Shown: positions 1 through 8,721 of the stretch, in pieces | Layout: each line of letters begins with the position of its first letter | Position numbering within the stretch: the first letter of the stretch is position 1 | From: Staphylococcus xylosus NJ | Lineage (GTDB): Bacteria; Bacillota; Bacilli; Staphylococcales; Staphylococcaceae | Assembly (NCBI RefSeq): GCF_000338275.1 | Contig: NZ_ANMR01000015.1 | Span: 1 to 64,000 of the forward strand | DNA: 64,000 bases | Reading direction: 5' to 3' | Program-made: the position numbers and the translations under genes | The notes under the pieces: model-generated | Seen by the model: the letters and a program-made list of their open reading frames with translations, nothing else | What the model was told of the DNA's origin: nothing | Database searches by the model: none

Positions 1-188
1 GTGATTTTTATGAGCCATATGAAACGTTTGTGCCAGGGAAAATTGTAGAGTCATTTAGTGATTTAATAACAGCACTAGATAATGAAGACTTTGAAGTAGA
101 CAAAGTAGAACCATTCTTAGATAAGCATTTTAAATATCAAGATGGTCGTTCGAGTGAACGTTTAGTAAGAAACGTATTTGGAAGCTAA
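1..188 (+). CDS. C-terminal fragment of a teichoic acid poly(ribitol/glycerol-phosphate) transferase, TarL/TagF-like
   Basis: Only the last 61 codons are present; the reading frame enters from the left edge and ends at TAA 186-188. The fragment begins DFYEPYETFVPGKIVESF and continues to SSERLVRNVFGS. A DFYxPYE...PGKIVxSFxDL pattern followed by a short hydrophilic tail is typical of the C-terminus of CDP-glycerol/CDP-ribitol glycero(ribitol)phosphotransferases, the enzymes that polymerise wall teichoic acid on the inner face of the membrane. The next gene is tarS, which in staphylococci follows tarL, so TarL is the best guess. TarF or TarK cannot be excluded from this fragment. Confidence 0.7.
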   Translation, partial: DFYEPYETFVPGKIVESFSDLITALDNEDFEVDKVEPFLDKHFKYQDGRSSERLVRNVFGS

Positions 189-213
189 GAAAAACTGAAA
201 ATAAAAAATTATG

Positions 214-316
214 ATGAGCTGAAACAATAACTAATAAACTAAAAGTAAGATAATGAATCTATTCATAAGATTATGTATCATTAAACTAACTATGTGTTAT
301 TAGTATTTCAGCTCAT
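214..316 (+). promoter_or_regulatory. long-range inverted repeat in the tarL-like/tarS gap
   Basis: An 11-bp perfect inverted repeat (ATGAGCTGAAA at 214-224, TTTCAGCTCAT at 306-316) encloses about 80 nt of AT-rich sequence with smaller internal dyads. The right arm is followed by TTTTTAT and then, within 10 nt, by the tarS Shine-Dalgarno. It could be a terminator with a branched loop, or a leader hairpin attenuating tarS. Sequence alone does not decide. Confidence 0.4.
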
Positions 317-337
317 TTTTATAAGGTGGATATATCA

Positions 338-2062
338 ATGGAATTTTCAATCATAGTACCAAGTTACAATTCTGAAAAGTATATAGGAGAACTATTGAAC
401 AGTTTGCAGAATCAAAAATACGATAAGAAGGATTTTGAAGTTATACTGATAGATGATTGTTCTACAGATCATACTTTGGAGATAGTAGAGTCTTATAAAA
501 ACAAATTGAATTTAACTGTAAAACAACTTGAAGCCAATTCGGGTGGCCCTGGAAAACCTAGGAATACAGCTCTAAACTTAGCTAAAGGAGAATATGTCTT
601 CTTTGTAGATTCAGACGATTACATTCATCCAGATACATTGAAAGATGTATCAAAATTTGTTGAAGGTAATCAGGCTGATGTGGTTCTAGTTAAAATGGAA
701 GGTGTAAATGGTCGTGGCGTTCCTAAATCTATGTTTAAAGAAACCAATGATGATGTCACATTAGCTAATTCACGTATTATTTATACGTTAAGTCCCACTA
801 AGTTTTATCGTACGTCCTTACTACGTGATAATCATATTGAGTTCCCAGAAGATTTACGTAGTGCAGAGGATCAACTATTTACAATGAAAGCATACGTTAA
901 CGCAAAGAAAATCGCTGTATTAGCAGATAAACCATACTACTATGCGACTAAGCGAGAAGGGGAACATATGAGCTCGGCATATGTGTCACCTAAAGATTTT
1001 TATAAAGTTATGGGATTAATTACAGAAGAAATTCTGAATAGCCCTTTAGACAATAGACATGATATATTAGGGTATTTTTTAGATCGCCATTTTTCATTTT
1101 CAAGAACAAATAATTTTTCACTTAAAATAGCAGATGATAAAAAAGAAGATTGGATGGATGCGTTAGGCGACTTTATACAAAAAGTACCAACCGAAGTAGA
1201 CGATATAGTCAGAGATTCATTAAAACCATTGTTATATTATGCACGCAAAAAAGATATGAAACATTATCAAATTGTTGAAGAAAGCTTTAATAATGGCCAA
1301 TTTTATAATTTTAGTGCGCAACAAGGTGTATTGCAAATTCAGTTTGATCGTGAAGAACCATACTTTATATTCAATAAATTAATGAAACCGGATATAAGAA
1401 TGACCCATTTTAAATTTAATGAACAAGGTTTTGAATTGGAATTAGAATTTTTAAGTTCAATTATCAACCCTAATCATGTAGCTTCTATGATACAACTGAA
1501 GTTAGTATCACGTAATAAAAAAGAATTGATTTATATACCTTTAGCTATTAATGATCAAACACGTTTTAAATTTAATGCTTCTATGAAGGACATTATGCCG
1601 TATTTAATTAAAGAAAAGGTTTGGGATGCATTTTTAGAAATGCGCGTAGATAATATGAGTGTTGAAAAACGCATTGGCGGTAAACGCTTAAAGTATTCCT
1701 ATGGAAAAGAAACGAGTACAATTGCTTCACTGAATGATAATTATTATCGTTTTACACCGTACTTCACAAAAGATTTTGACAATCTATCATTTTATGTAAC
1801 TCAAAATAAATTAGACGATATGATTGAAGTTACGATAAAAGATAGTAAAACGATTCAACTTAGTAGTTTAGAATTTAACTATATTTTGTCTGAAGGTTTA
1901 ACAACTGTATTACTGCCAGATACGTTTATGTATGGTTACCTGACTGCTCATCAATCTAAAGAAAAAATGACTTATAATATAGCGCTCAACGATAAGATTA
2001 AAGCTAAAAATCTTAAAAAGAATTTCACTTTGGAATCGCCATATTTTAATTTAAGGTATTAA
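338..2062 (+). CDS. tarS: wall teichoic acid beta-GlcNAc transferase TarS
   Basis: GT-A fold family 2 glycosyltransferase that adds beta-O-GlcNAc to ribitol-phosphate units of wall teichoic acid, using UDP-GlcNAc in the cytoplasm. With the ATG at 338 the protein has 574 residues, essentially the length of S. aureus TarS (about 573). The N-terminus reads MEFSIIVPSYNSEKYI. The UDP/metal-binding DSDD motif is at residues 91-94 and SAEDQLF holds the expected catalytic Asp178. About 250 C-terminal residues form the beta-rich region that trimerises in the family. An in-frame GTG exists at 326 but overlaps the Shine-Dalgarno AAGGTGG (323-329), which sits 8 nt before ATG 338, so the shorter start is preferred. 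The upstream gene is a teichoic acid polymerase, consistent with this role. Confidence 0.93.
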   Translation: MEFSIIVPSYNSEKYIGELLNSLQNQKYDKKDFEVILIDDCSTDHTLEIVESYKNKLNLTVKQLEANSGGPGKPRNTALNLAKGEYVFFVDSDDYIHPDTLKDVSKFVEGNQADVVLVKMEGVNGRGVPKSMFKETNDDVTLANSRIIYTLSPTKFYRTSLLRDNHIEFPEDLRSAEDQLFTMKAYVNAKKIAVLADKPYYYATKREGEHMSSAYVSPKDFYKVMGLITEEILNSPLDNRHDILGYFLDRHFSFSRTNNFSLKIADDKKEDWMDALGDFIQKVPTEVDDIVRDSLKPLLYYARKKDMKHYQIVEESFNNGQFYNFSAQQGVLQIQFDREEPYFIFNKLMKPDIRMTHFKFNEQGFELELEFLSSIINPNHVASMIQLKLVSRNKKELIYIPLAINDQTRFKFNASMKDIMPYLIKEKVWDAFLEMRVDNMSVEKRIGGKRLKYSYGKETSTIASLNDNYYRFTPYFTKDFDNLSFYVTQNKLDDMIEVTIKDSKTIQLSSLEFNYILSEGLTTVLLPDTFMYGYLTAHQSKEKMTYNIALNDKIKAKNLKKNFTLESPYFNLRY

Positions 2063-2137
2063 CCAGTATATAATAATAAAAAGCAATGATATAACTATAA
2101 ATACTTGGGTTTAAATATTTATAGTGAGCTAATTTAT

Positions 2138-2184
2138 GGGTGGGAATACGAAATCAATTTTCAAATTTGATTTCTATCCTGCCC
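2138..2184. repeat. dispersed intergenic palindrome, copy 1 (terminator-like)
   Basis: The arms GGGTGGGAATACGAAATCAA and TTGATTTCTATCCTGCCC form an imperfect hairpin downstream of tarS. The inner core GAAATCAA/TTGATTTC recurs near 38.6, 45.6, 46.8 and 52.1 kb. A T-rich tract follows, so it may also terminate tarS transcription. The rest of 2063-2544 is AT-rich leader in which I recognise no known riboswitch. Confidence 0.6.
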
Positions 2185-2544
2185 TTTAATTTTAATTTGA
2201 TAGTGATGATATAGGGTGACGACTATATTAATGCATCCATATAAGTATGATGCTTTAGAGAGTTCAATAATCTATTGTATAATTTATAAACTATTAGTGT
2301 GCTATAAACCGATGTCATTGATAATAATTTTCAATTATAGTATCTTTGAAATAATGTATTTTTAATAGGAATATAAAGCATAAGTTAAGGTGTATATTAA
2401 TATCTTAGTTTCACATGCGATACGGCAAATGAGTTTGCTCTTATATTCTTTTTCTAGTCACGGCGTGGGACGATAAGATAGGTTATTTAAATATAATTTT
2501 CTGAGTCATTCCAATTTTAGTTTTATGTGAAGAGGGAGTTACTG

Positions 2545-3129
2545 ATGAAAAAAGGCAAAATAGATGTTAAAGATTTAATAAATATAGGAATATTTACGGC
2601 GATATATTTTATATTTATAGCCCCGCCAGGTATTTTAGGCATTATACCAATATTTATGCTATTACTGCCTGCTATGATAGGTTTGGTTGGTGGTATACCA
2701 ATTATGTTACTTATTACGAAAACACAAAAATTTGGAGCACTATCGCTTTGTGGTATTGTGGTAAGTTTGATATTAGCAATTATGGGTCATCCTTGGATGG
2801 CATTGCTTTTAAGTGTACCTATTATTATATTAGCAGACGTTATTATGACAATAGGTGATTATAAAAGCTGGAAATTAAATGGTATAGGTTATATTATTTT
2901 CTCATTTTGGCCAATAGGCAATTTATTACCATTTTATTTTATGAGACAGTCATATCTAGCCTTTATACAAGAGAAATACGGTTCAGATTATGAAGCTACG
3001 GTAGCTGCATTATTTTCAATAGAGATGATTCCTATCATAATCGTTACGACTATCATTGGAGCGCTGATAGGTACTTACATCGCTAAAGGCATATTGAAGA
3101 AGCATTTTAAGCGTGCAGGTATGATTTAG
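2545..3129 (+). CDS. ECF-type transporter substrate-binding (S) component, MptS/Trep_Strep family
   Basis: A very hydrophobic protein of 194 residues with five to six predicted membrane segments and the N-terminal signature KDLINIGIFTAIYF, typical of Trep_Strep/MptS-type S components. It should bind a small substrate and dock onto the EcfT/EcfA module encoded next. The substrate is not evident from sequence. An in-frame GTG lies at 2527, but the Shine-Dalgarno AGAGGGAG (2531-2538) sits just before ATG 2545, so that start is chosen. It is followed one nucleotide later by the EcfT gene and forms a three-gene operon. The 480-nt gap upstream may hold leader regulation. Confidence 0.8.
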   Translation: MKKGKIDVKDLINIGIFTAIYFIFIAPPGILGIIPIFMLLLPAMIGLVGGIPIMLLITKTQKFGALSLCGIVVSLILAIMGHPWMALLLSVPIIILADVIMTIGDYKSWKLNGIGYIIFSFWPIGNLLPFYFMRQSYLAFIQEKYGSDYEATVAALFSIEMIPIIIVTTIIGALIGTYIAKGILKKHFKRAGMI

Positions 3130-3130
3130 T

Positions 3131-3850
3131 ATGAATAACAAAATAATAAATCAAAGCCATATATTTAATTTAGACCCTAGAGTAAAGCTTGGAATCATGA
3201 TTATTATTTCACTTATTTCATTAACTGGTGGTGTAACGGGAAATGAAATTTTCTTACGTTTACTTGTAATGTTACTACCCTCTGTTTTGATTTTACTCAT
3301 TGGTAAATATTTGATTGGATGTCTATGCATTATTGTTACAATTAGCGTATGGTATGGAGAAGCGTTTGTTACATTTGATCATAGTCAATTAGCTACTTTA
3401 TTCATCTTTGTCTCTTCAGGCGTGATTACACGTTTTTTACCATCACTTGTAATGGGATATTATATTTTTAAGACAACTCAAGTTGAAGTTCTTATTGCAG
3501 GTCTAGAACATCTGAAAACACCGAGAAAGATTACGATTCCTATCGCTGTAATGTTTAGATTTTTACCAACTATCAAGTCAGAATCAGCATCGATTAAAGA
3601 TGTAATGAAAATGAGGGGTATTTCATTGCGTTTTGCGTTTAAAAAGCCACTGCAGTATTTCGAATACCGCGTTGTGCCGTTGTTAAATAGCGTCGTGAAA
3701 ATTGGTAATGAATTGACTATTGCATCAATCACACGTGGTTTGAATTTAACACATAAAAGGACATCTATCGTATTGCTAAAAATGCGTTGGCTAGATTGGT
3801 TATTTATTAGCATAGTACTGATTTTATGGGTAACTTATTATATAGTGTGA
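3131..3850 (+). CDS. ECF transporter transmembrane component EcfT (CbiQ family)
   Basis: A 239-residue integral membrane protein. It has the LDPRVKLG motif near the N-terminus and, in the second half, coupling-helix motifs of the A-R-G type (MKMRGISLRF about 160-169 and ASITRGLN about 198-205). These contact the ATPases and transmit their motion to the S component. The gene starts 1 nt after the S component stop and ends 9 nt before the ATPase gene, so the three are almost certainly co-transcribed. The family assignment is strong; the substrate remains unknown. Confidence 0.85.
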   Translation: MNNKIINQSHIFNLDPRVKLGIMIIISLISLTGGVTGNEIFLRLLVMLLPSVLILLIGKYLIGCLCIIVTISVWYGEAFVTFDHSQLATLFIFVSSGVITRFLPSLVMGYYIFKTTQVEVLIAGLEHLKTPRKITIPIAVMFRFLPTIKSESASIKDVMKMRGISLRFAFKKPLQYFEYRVVPLLNSVVKIGNELTIASITRGLNLTHKRTSIVLLKMRWLDWLFISIVLILWVTYYIV

Positions 3851-3859
3851 GGTTGAAAT

Positions 3860-5317
3860 ATGATTCGAATTGAGGATATGTCGTTTAATTATGAAAATGG
3901 AGAAAAAGTGTTAAATAATATTAACCTTACTATTAATAGTGGTGAGGTTATTTGTTTAACGGGTGCGTCAGGTTGTGGGAAAACTACAGTGACACGCATT
4001 TTAAATGGTACTGTACCTCATCTATATCATGGCAATGTTGAGGGGACTGTTCAAGTCAATGGAAAGAATATACGTCAGGAATCTATTTATGAGATTTCGG
4101 AGTTGAGTGGTTCAGTTTTTCAAAATCCTCATTCACAATTTTTTTGTTTGAATACAACAAGTGAATTAGCATTTGAGCCGGAAAACTATGGCGTTAATCC
4201 ACAACGTATCAACACTAATATTAATCATAGTGTTGAAGTATTGAATATGAATCATTTATTAGATAGAGATATATTTAACTTGTCCGGCGGAGAGAAACAA
4301 CTTATCGCATGTACTGCAATACAAGTAAGTGGACATGAAATTATCATTTTAGATGAGCCTTCGTCTAATTTAGACTTTACTACAATTACTAAATTGCGAC
4401 AGTTGTTAGAACAGTGGAAGAGTGAAGGTAAAACGATTATAATTGCTGAACATCGTTTGCACTATTTGGTAGATGTTGTCGATCGTTTTGTAGTGATGAA
4501 GCATGGTGAAATCGACAAGATGTACGACAATCGCTCATTTAATGCATTAACACATGGCAATTTAACGTTTCTAGGATTAAGGTCAATACATTTAGATGAG
4601 ATGAAACCTAAAGCTTTAAATTACAACAATAGTGAAGAAAAATTAACATTGCATAATTTTGTTTTCAACTATAAATCCAAGCAACCATATGCACTTAATA
4701 TTCCTAAAGCTGAATTAACCAAAGGTAAAGTAACAGCTATTATAGGTCGTAACGGTTCTGGAAAATCGACATTTGCTCGTTGTCTAACAGGTGTAGAACG
4801 TAAATTTAAAGGTTACGTTGATATGAATAGCGTAATATTAAAACGTAATCAAAGATTAGACCGTGTATATATGGTTTTTCAAGATGTGAATAATCAATTA
4901 TTTGCTGAAAGTGTTGCTGAGGAGCTACGTTTAAGTAATAACAAATTAGATGATGCATCGATTCAATCGCGATTACAACAGTATGGAATATCAGAACATG
5001 TTGATAGGCATCCTTTGTCACTTTCAGGTGGAGAAAAACAACGCTTAGCTATTGCGAGTGCTGTAGAAACTAAACGAGAGGTTCTCGTTTTTGATGAACC
5101 CTCTAGTGGATTAGATGGACAACGTATGCGTGAGATAAGTGGAACCCTTAATTGTTTAGCCAATCAAGGACACACAATATTAGTCATTACACATGATTAT
5201 GAATTATTGATGTCATGTGCAGATGAAGTATTACATCTTGAAAATGGATGTGTTAAAGCCCAATATCAAATAGATAATGAACATTTAAACGAGTTACAGA
5301 ACTTTTTTGAAATTTAA
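3860..5317 (+). CDS. ECF transporter ATPase, two fused ABC domains
   Basis: A 485-residue protein with two complete nucleotide-binding domains in tandem. The first has Walker A GASGCGKT (35-42), signature LSGGEKQ (141-147) and DEP near 165. The second has Walker A GRNGSGKS (296-303) and signature LSGGEKQ (388-394). It replaces the usual separate EcfA1/EcfA2 pair and powers the membrane components encoded just upstream. A dedicated fused ATPase implies a group I (self-contained) ECF system rather than one using the shared housekeeping module. A terminator follows closely. Confidence 0.88.
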   Translation: MIRIEDMSFNYENGEKVLNNINLTINSGEVICLTGASGCGKTTVTRILNGTVPHLYHGNVEGTVQVNGKNIRQESIYEISELSGSVFQNPHSQFFCLNTTSELAFEPENYGVNPQRINTNINHSVEVLNMNHLLDRDIFNLSGGEKQLIACTAIQVSGHEIIILDEPSSNLDFTTITKLRQLLEQWKSEGKTIIIAEHRLHYLVDVVDRFVVMKHGEIDKMYDNRSFNALTHGNLTFLGLRSIHLDEMKPKALNYNNSEEKLTLHNFVFNYKSKQPYALNIPKAELTKGKVTAIIGRNGSGKSTFARCLTGVERKFKGYVDMNSVILKRNQRLDRVYMVFQDVNNQLFAESVAEELRLSNNKLDDASIQSRLQQYGISEHVDRHPLSLSGGEKQRLAIASAVETKREVLVFDEPSSGLDGQRMREISGTLNCLANQGHTILVITHDYELLMSCADEVLHLENGCVKAQYQIDNEHLNELQNFFEI

Positions 5318-5343
5318 ATATTGCAGTAATTGTTGAAATTAAG

Positions 5344-5384
5344 AAAAGGCCAAAAGCAAATGTAAGTTTGTTTTGGCCTTTTTT
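5344..5384. terminator. bidirectional rho-independent terminator
   Basis: AAAAGGCCAAAA...TTTTGGCCTTTT with an inner CAAA/TTTG extension, followed by TTTTTTG on the plus strand and preceded by an A-rich run. It lies between the convergent ECF ATPase gene and the AraC regulator gene and can serve both. Confidence 0.85.
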
Positions 5385-5388
5385 GTTA

Positions 5389-7464
5389 TTAACTCATGGC
5401 GATCATAATATATTGGAGAGACGATTGAGATAGTTTGTAAATCAAAGGTTCTTTAAAGTAATGTAAACTCAATTTCGATAATGGATAATTAGCGCTATTG
5501 ATTTGTTCTATATAGCTTAACCCGAAAATTTTTTGATCTATATTTGAAGGTAACAAATTTGTAATCATTCCATGATCTTTATTTAAAAGCCTTGAAAACA
5601 CTGGAAATGATTTGATGAAATGGTGGTTTATTCTAACTATAAAAGATGATTTTTCTACGTTACTAAATAATAAAATATGATAATGGCAATTTGTTTTACA
5701 TATAATTGCGTTTGGGAGTAAAGCAACCTGTTGTTTGAAAAAAGCTTTGAGAAAGCTATATATATGAACAATAGGCATCGGGCAATGATATTTATTAAAT
5801 AGCATGATTCTATCATTATCGTCTGTATAGTATGGGTAACCAAAACCACAGATACTTTGATTTAATTCAACTAAAAAACGCGTTAATAAAATATGTGTCT
5901 GTTGGCTAGATGTGTTGTAGTAATCTTGTAAAGAATTATGAGTCAAATGAGTTATAATTAATTTCTTTGCATACTCATCACCTAATTGGCTAATAAATAT
6001 TAAAAGTACTTGTTTTAAGTTATGGTCTGTTTGTGACTGAGCTACCTTATGAGCCATTAACCTATAAAAACTATTCAAATCTAAATCAATGTAGTAAAAA
6101 TCTGCTTTAATTGAAGTAATATTATGTAACATTTGTGATAAAGTATTTTTACTTTTAATGATAGAATCTATCGTCGTACCAATTTTAATAAGCGGATACT
6201 TGAGACGGACTTTTTCAATAAAATTTAAAAGTTCATTATAAGTATAATAAGAAAAATCAAATTGTAATGTTATTTGATTTAAATCGTTTACTAGTTCAGC
6301 TAGTAATTTAGCAACCGAAAACTTCTGAGTTTGACGTAAAGATAGGTGAGTTATTTTAATAGTCAACTGATGCCCCTTTAGTATTAACTGTTTTATTCTA
6401 TTTATGATTTGTTGAGCACTCAATGTATTTAATCGTCTCAAATGTGTATCTAATATACAAAAGTTTACTTTTGGAAAAATCGTCGTAGTATCATTGTGCA
6501 TCGTATGTGATTCATAAAAATGATTCAAGGCATATATGTCATCTAATTGAATAAGAATAGTCATGGGTTTAAAGAAATTATTAAATGACAGTTTTGAAAG
6601 ATTTAATGAATAATCAGAGTTATTTGTGTCCTTAGTTGGTGGTTGAACTTTATCCAAATAACTTTTTGAAGGTACGTCATTTGAGATTATTTTATATGGT
6701 GATTTATAATACCCTTTTTTAAATAAGTAAATATACTTTTTAGGGGGCATTTGGATGTAATATTTAAAATGTTTAGAATAAGTTGTTACATTTAAAAATT
6801 GATATTTAATAGCGACTTCGTAGATACTTTTATTATTTTGAATAAGATCATATAGGGATAAAGCAATTCTTAACGAAGTCGTATAATATTTAAAATTTAT
6901 GTTGATATTATTAGCAAATAGTATAGATATATACGATTGTGAGATATAAAATGTTTGAGATAAATGTTTTGTATTCAAAGTGTTACAAATATTATCATGA
7001 ATATATTTAGTAATACGTGCTACTAAAGGATGTTTAGTATTTAAACAAGGTATATAGATGCTACTTAACACTACCCGAGCTTCTCTTAATAAGAATTCAA
7101 TAATGCTAGATATATAAACATTCATACTGAACTCATCTTGGATAGGTCGGTGTATAATTTCCAGAACTAGGTTTCTAAATTGTTCTACAAAGTGAATACA
7201 GTTAAAATCGAAATATGATTTTGAAATATTAATATCTTTTTCAATAAATAATGGTAAAGGAATTTTTAATTCTAACAGTTCTTGAACATCTAACATTTGA
7301 TATAAATCCGCATTATTAACAATTATGCCATCAGTAACTGTAATAATTAATCCATTTAAATTGATTTTGCAGGGTTTATTTAAAGGGAGCAGTATAACAA
7401 TTTCATTGATGCACCTTGTTAATTCAGATGTATACTGATTTCTAATAGATAGTGTACTAATCAA
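5389..7464 (-). CDS. large AraC-family transcriptional regulator, Rsp/Rbf-like
   Basis: About 691 residues, three times longer than a standard AraC regulator. An N-terminal region of roughly 130 residues is followed by an AraC-type double helix-turn-helix at about 150-255 (HPLVARITKYIHDNICNTLN, LSQTFYISQSYISILF, IYEVAIKYQFLNVTTYSKHF). A C-terminal region of about 400 residues recalls the TIM-barrel-like tail of staphylococcal Rbf and Rsp. Those regulators control surface proteins, biofilm and the agr switch in S. aureus; the function here is inferred only. The longest frame opens with GTG 7473, but that GTG is inside the Shine-Dalgarno AAAGGTG, so TTG 7464 six nt downstream is the more likely start. 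Which paralogue it is cannot be resolved by eye. Confidence 0.8.
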   Translation of the reverse strand: MISTLSIRNQYTSELTRCINEIVILLPLNKPCKINLNGLIITVTDGIIVNNADLYQMLDVQELLELKIPLPLFIEKDINISKSYFDFNCIHFVEQFRNLVLEIIHRPIQDEFSMNVYISSIIEFLLREARVVLSSIYIPCLNTKHPLVARITKYIHDNICNTLNTKHLSQTFYISQSYISILFANNININFKYYTTSLRIALSLYDLIQNNKSIYEVAIKYQFLNVTTYSKHFKYYIQMPPKKYIYLFKKGYYKSPYKIISNDVPSKSYLDKVQPPTKDTNNSDYSLNLSKLSFNNFFKPMTILIQLDDIYALNHFYESHTMHNDTTTIFPKVNFCILDTHLRRLNTLSAQQIINRIKQLILKGHQLTIKITHLSLRQTQKFSVAKLLAELVNDLNQITLQFDFSYYTYNELLNFIEKVRLKYPLIKIGTTIDSIIKSKNTLSQMLHNITSIKADFYYIDLDLNSFYRLMAHKVAQSQTDHNLKQVLLIFISQLGDEYAKKLIITHLTHNSLQDYYNTSSQQTHILLTRFLVELNQSICGFGYPYYTDDNDRIMLFNKYHCPMPIVHIYSFLKAFFKQQVALLPNAIICKTNCHYHILLFSNVEKSSFIVRINHHFIKSFPVFSRLLNKDHGMITNLLPSNIDQKIFGLSYIEQINSANYPLSKLSLHYFKEPLIYKLSQSSLQYIMIAMS

Positions 7465-8187
7465 AAATATCACCTTTATCTAGATATGAGTCTTTTACCT
7501 TATAGTAGTAAGCCTATTGTACAACTCTATACTTTAAAAAAGGTAGCCAACTAGCAACATTAACAAAATGAATGTCTGAATTAATATAATGACATTGTGA
7601 AAAGAATCTAAGGGAACATTTATTAATAAAATTTTAGCGAGGTAGTAAAAATATAAATAATTTTTATGCAGTATGTTATGTAATAGAGCATGAAAGTTTA
7701 TAAAAGTGACTAAATAACATTCTTTATATGAAAGTAACAAGGTTATAAGGGATAGAGCATTGTTGAGATTTGCATGAAATGATTTGAGTTTCATAGTTAA
7801 ACTTGAGGAGAAAGGTTAAAAAGAAGCGAGTAAAATAATAACTGTGCCAAAGTTTATAAGAGGTCAAAACATGAATAAGATCTAAAGTTACTGCCTGAAA
7901 GTAACTTTAGATCTTATTTTTTCAAGTAGGCAATAATCTACTTGAATAGAATGTTGTGATATATCATATATTAAATTGGGTGCATAAAGTCTAATTCTGG
8001 GAATGGAATATAACTATGATGATAAACGGCACGTTACTAGCTATGATATAAATTTAACATTCTATATTAATATTATATAACTAAAAACAAAACCTTACAA
8101 TATAAAATTAAATAGTACGTAAATATATTAGGGTGTAATTGGATCAGCTTAGCAATTATTATTTATTAACGTATTAGTCAAAGTAAG
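7465..8187. other. 720-nt gap with no convincing gene
   Basis: The only frame of note, an 86-codon hydrophobic reading on the minus strand (7534-7794), has no Shine-Dalgarno and looks like chance AT-rich sequence. The region contains one striking element, the perfect hairpin at 7874-7918, described separately. The remainder is AT-rich and featureless to me. Confidence 0.5.
7874..7918 (+). terminator. orphan rho-independent terminator, possible 3' end of an unannotated small RNA
   Basis: Perfect 18-bp stem (AATAAGATCTAAAGTTAC at 7874-7891, GTAACTTTAGATCTTATT at 7901-7918) with a 9-nt loop and a following TTTTTTC tract on the plus strand. No plus-strand gene lies upstream for more than 2 kb, because the neighbouring AraC gene is on the other strand. 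It is therefore unexplained by annotated genes and may close a short non-coding transcript. Confidence 0.6.
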
Positions 8188-8451
8188 CTATCTGTTTTGT
8201 TTATAAAGATCTAAAGCTTTATAAACAAATATTAATATAGAGATAAATAAAAATAAGGTAAACAAACCGTTAAATATCTCGTTATTAAACAGGCTGACAA
8301 CTGTGGCACTACTCAGTGCATTTAAAAATAGTGAACCGGTTGTTTCGATTTCAAATAAATCAAAGGAAAATAAAACTAACGTGATTAGTAACATGTAACC
8401 TAGGGCAATAAGAAATAGGTTTAACAAATCAATTAAAAATAACTTTCTCAT
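8188..8451 (-). CDS. small integral membrane protein of unknown function
   Basis: About 87 residues, strongly hydrophobic. There are three probable membrane segments: residues 4-30, a weaker one around 42-55, and a C-terminal segment at 60-80 ending in KALDLYKQNR. A strong Shine-Dalgarno, AGGGAGGAGG, lies 6-9 nt before adjacent in-frame GTG (8454) and ATG (8451) codons; ATG is chosen. The gene stands alone between the orphan terminator and a divergent HAD gene. I do not recognise the family. Its ribosome-binding site makes translation likely. Confidence 0.65.
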   Translation of the reverse strand: MRKLFLIDLLNLFLIALGYMLLITLVLFSFDLFEIETTGSLFLNALSSATVVSLFNNEIFNGLFTLFLFISILIFVYKALDLYKQNR

Positions 8452-8721
8452 CACAACCAGCCTCCTCCCTTACTTTTCTATATCCCATTTATAAGGAATT
8501 AATCTTAAGTTATTGTAATTTTACAGTTTATTTATAAATAGTCTAAGGATTAGTTATTTTCCTGTTTTGAGTTTAGTAGATGCAAAATGTTATAAAATAA
8601 ATGTAAAAAGTAAAATTAGTTATTAAATATTAATTGAAATTAAGTTAAAACTGTTTCAATGTAGTCTAAACGTGCTAAAGAGTAAGTAAGTCTGATTTTT
8701 ATCAAGAAAGGGAGGTTATAT

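Noticed and set aside
2380-2520. possible riboswitch upstream of the ECF S component
   Set aside because: No recognisable conserved core of a known class; kept only as an open question in the findings.
7534-7794. 86-codon hydrophobic reading frame on the minus strand
   Set aside because: No Shine-Dalgarno before its start, low-complexity AT-driven Leu/Tyr/Asn composition, and no family resemblance; likely chance.
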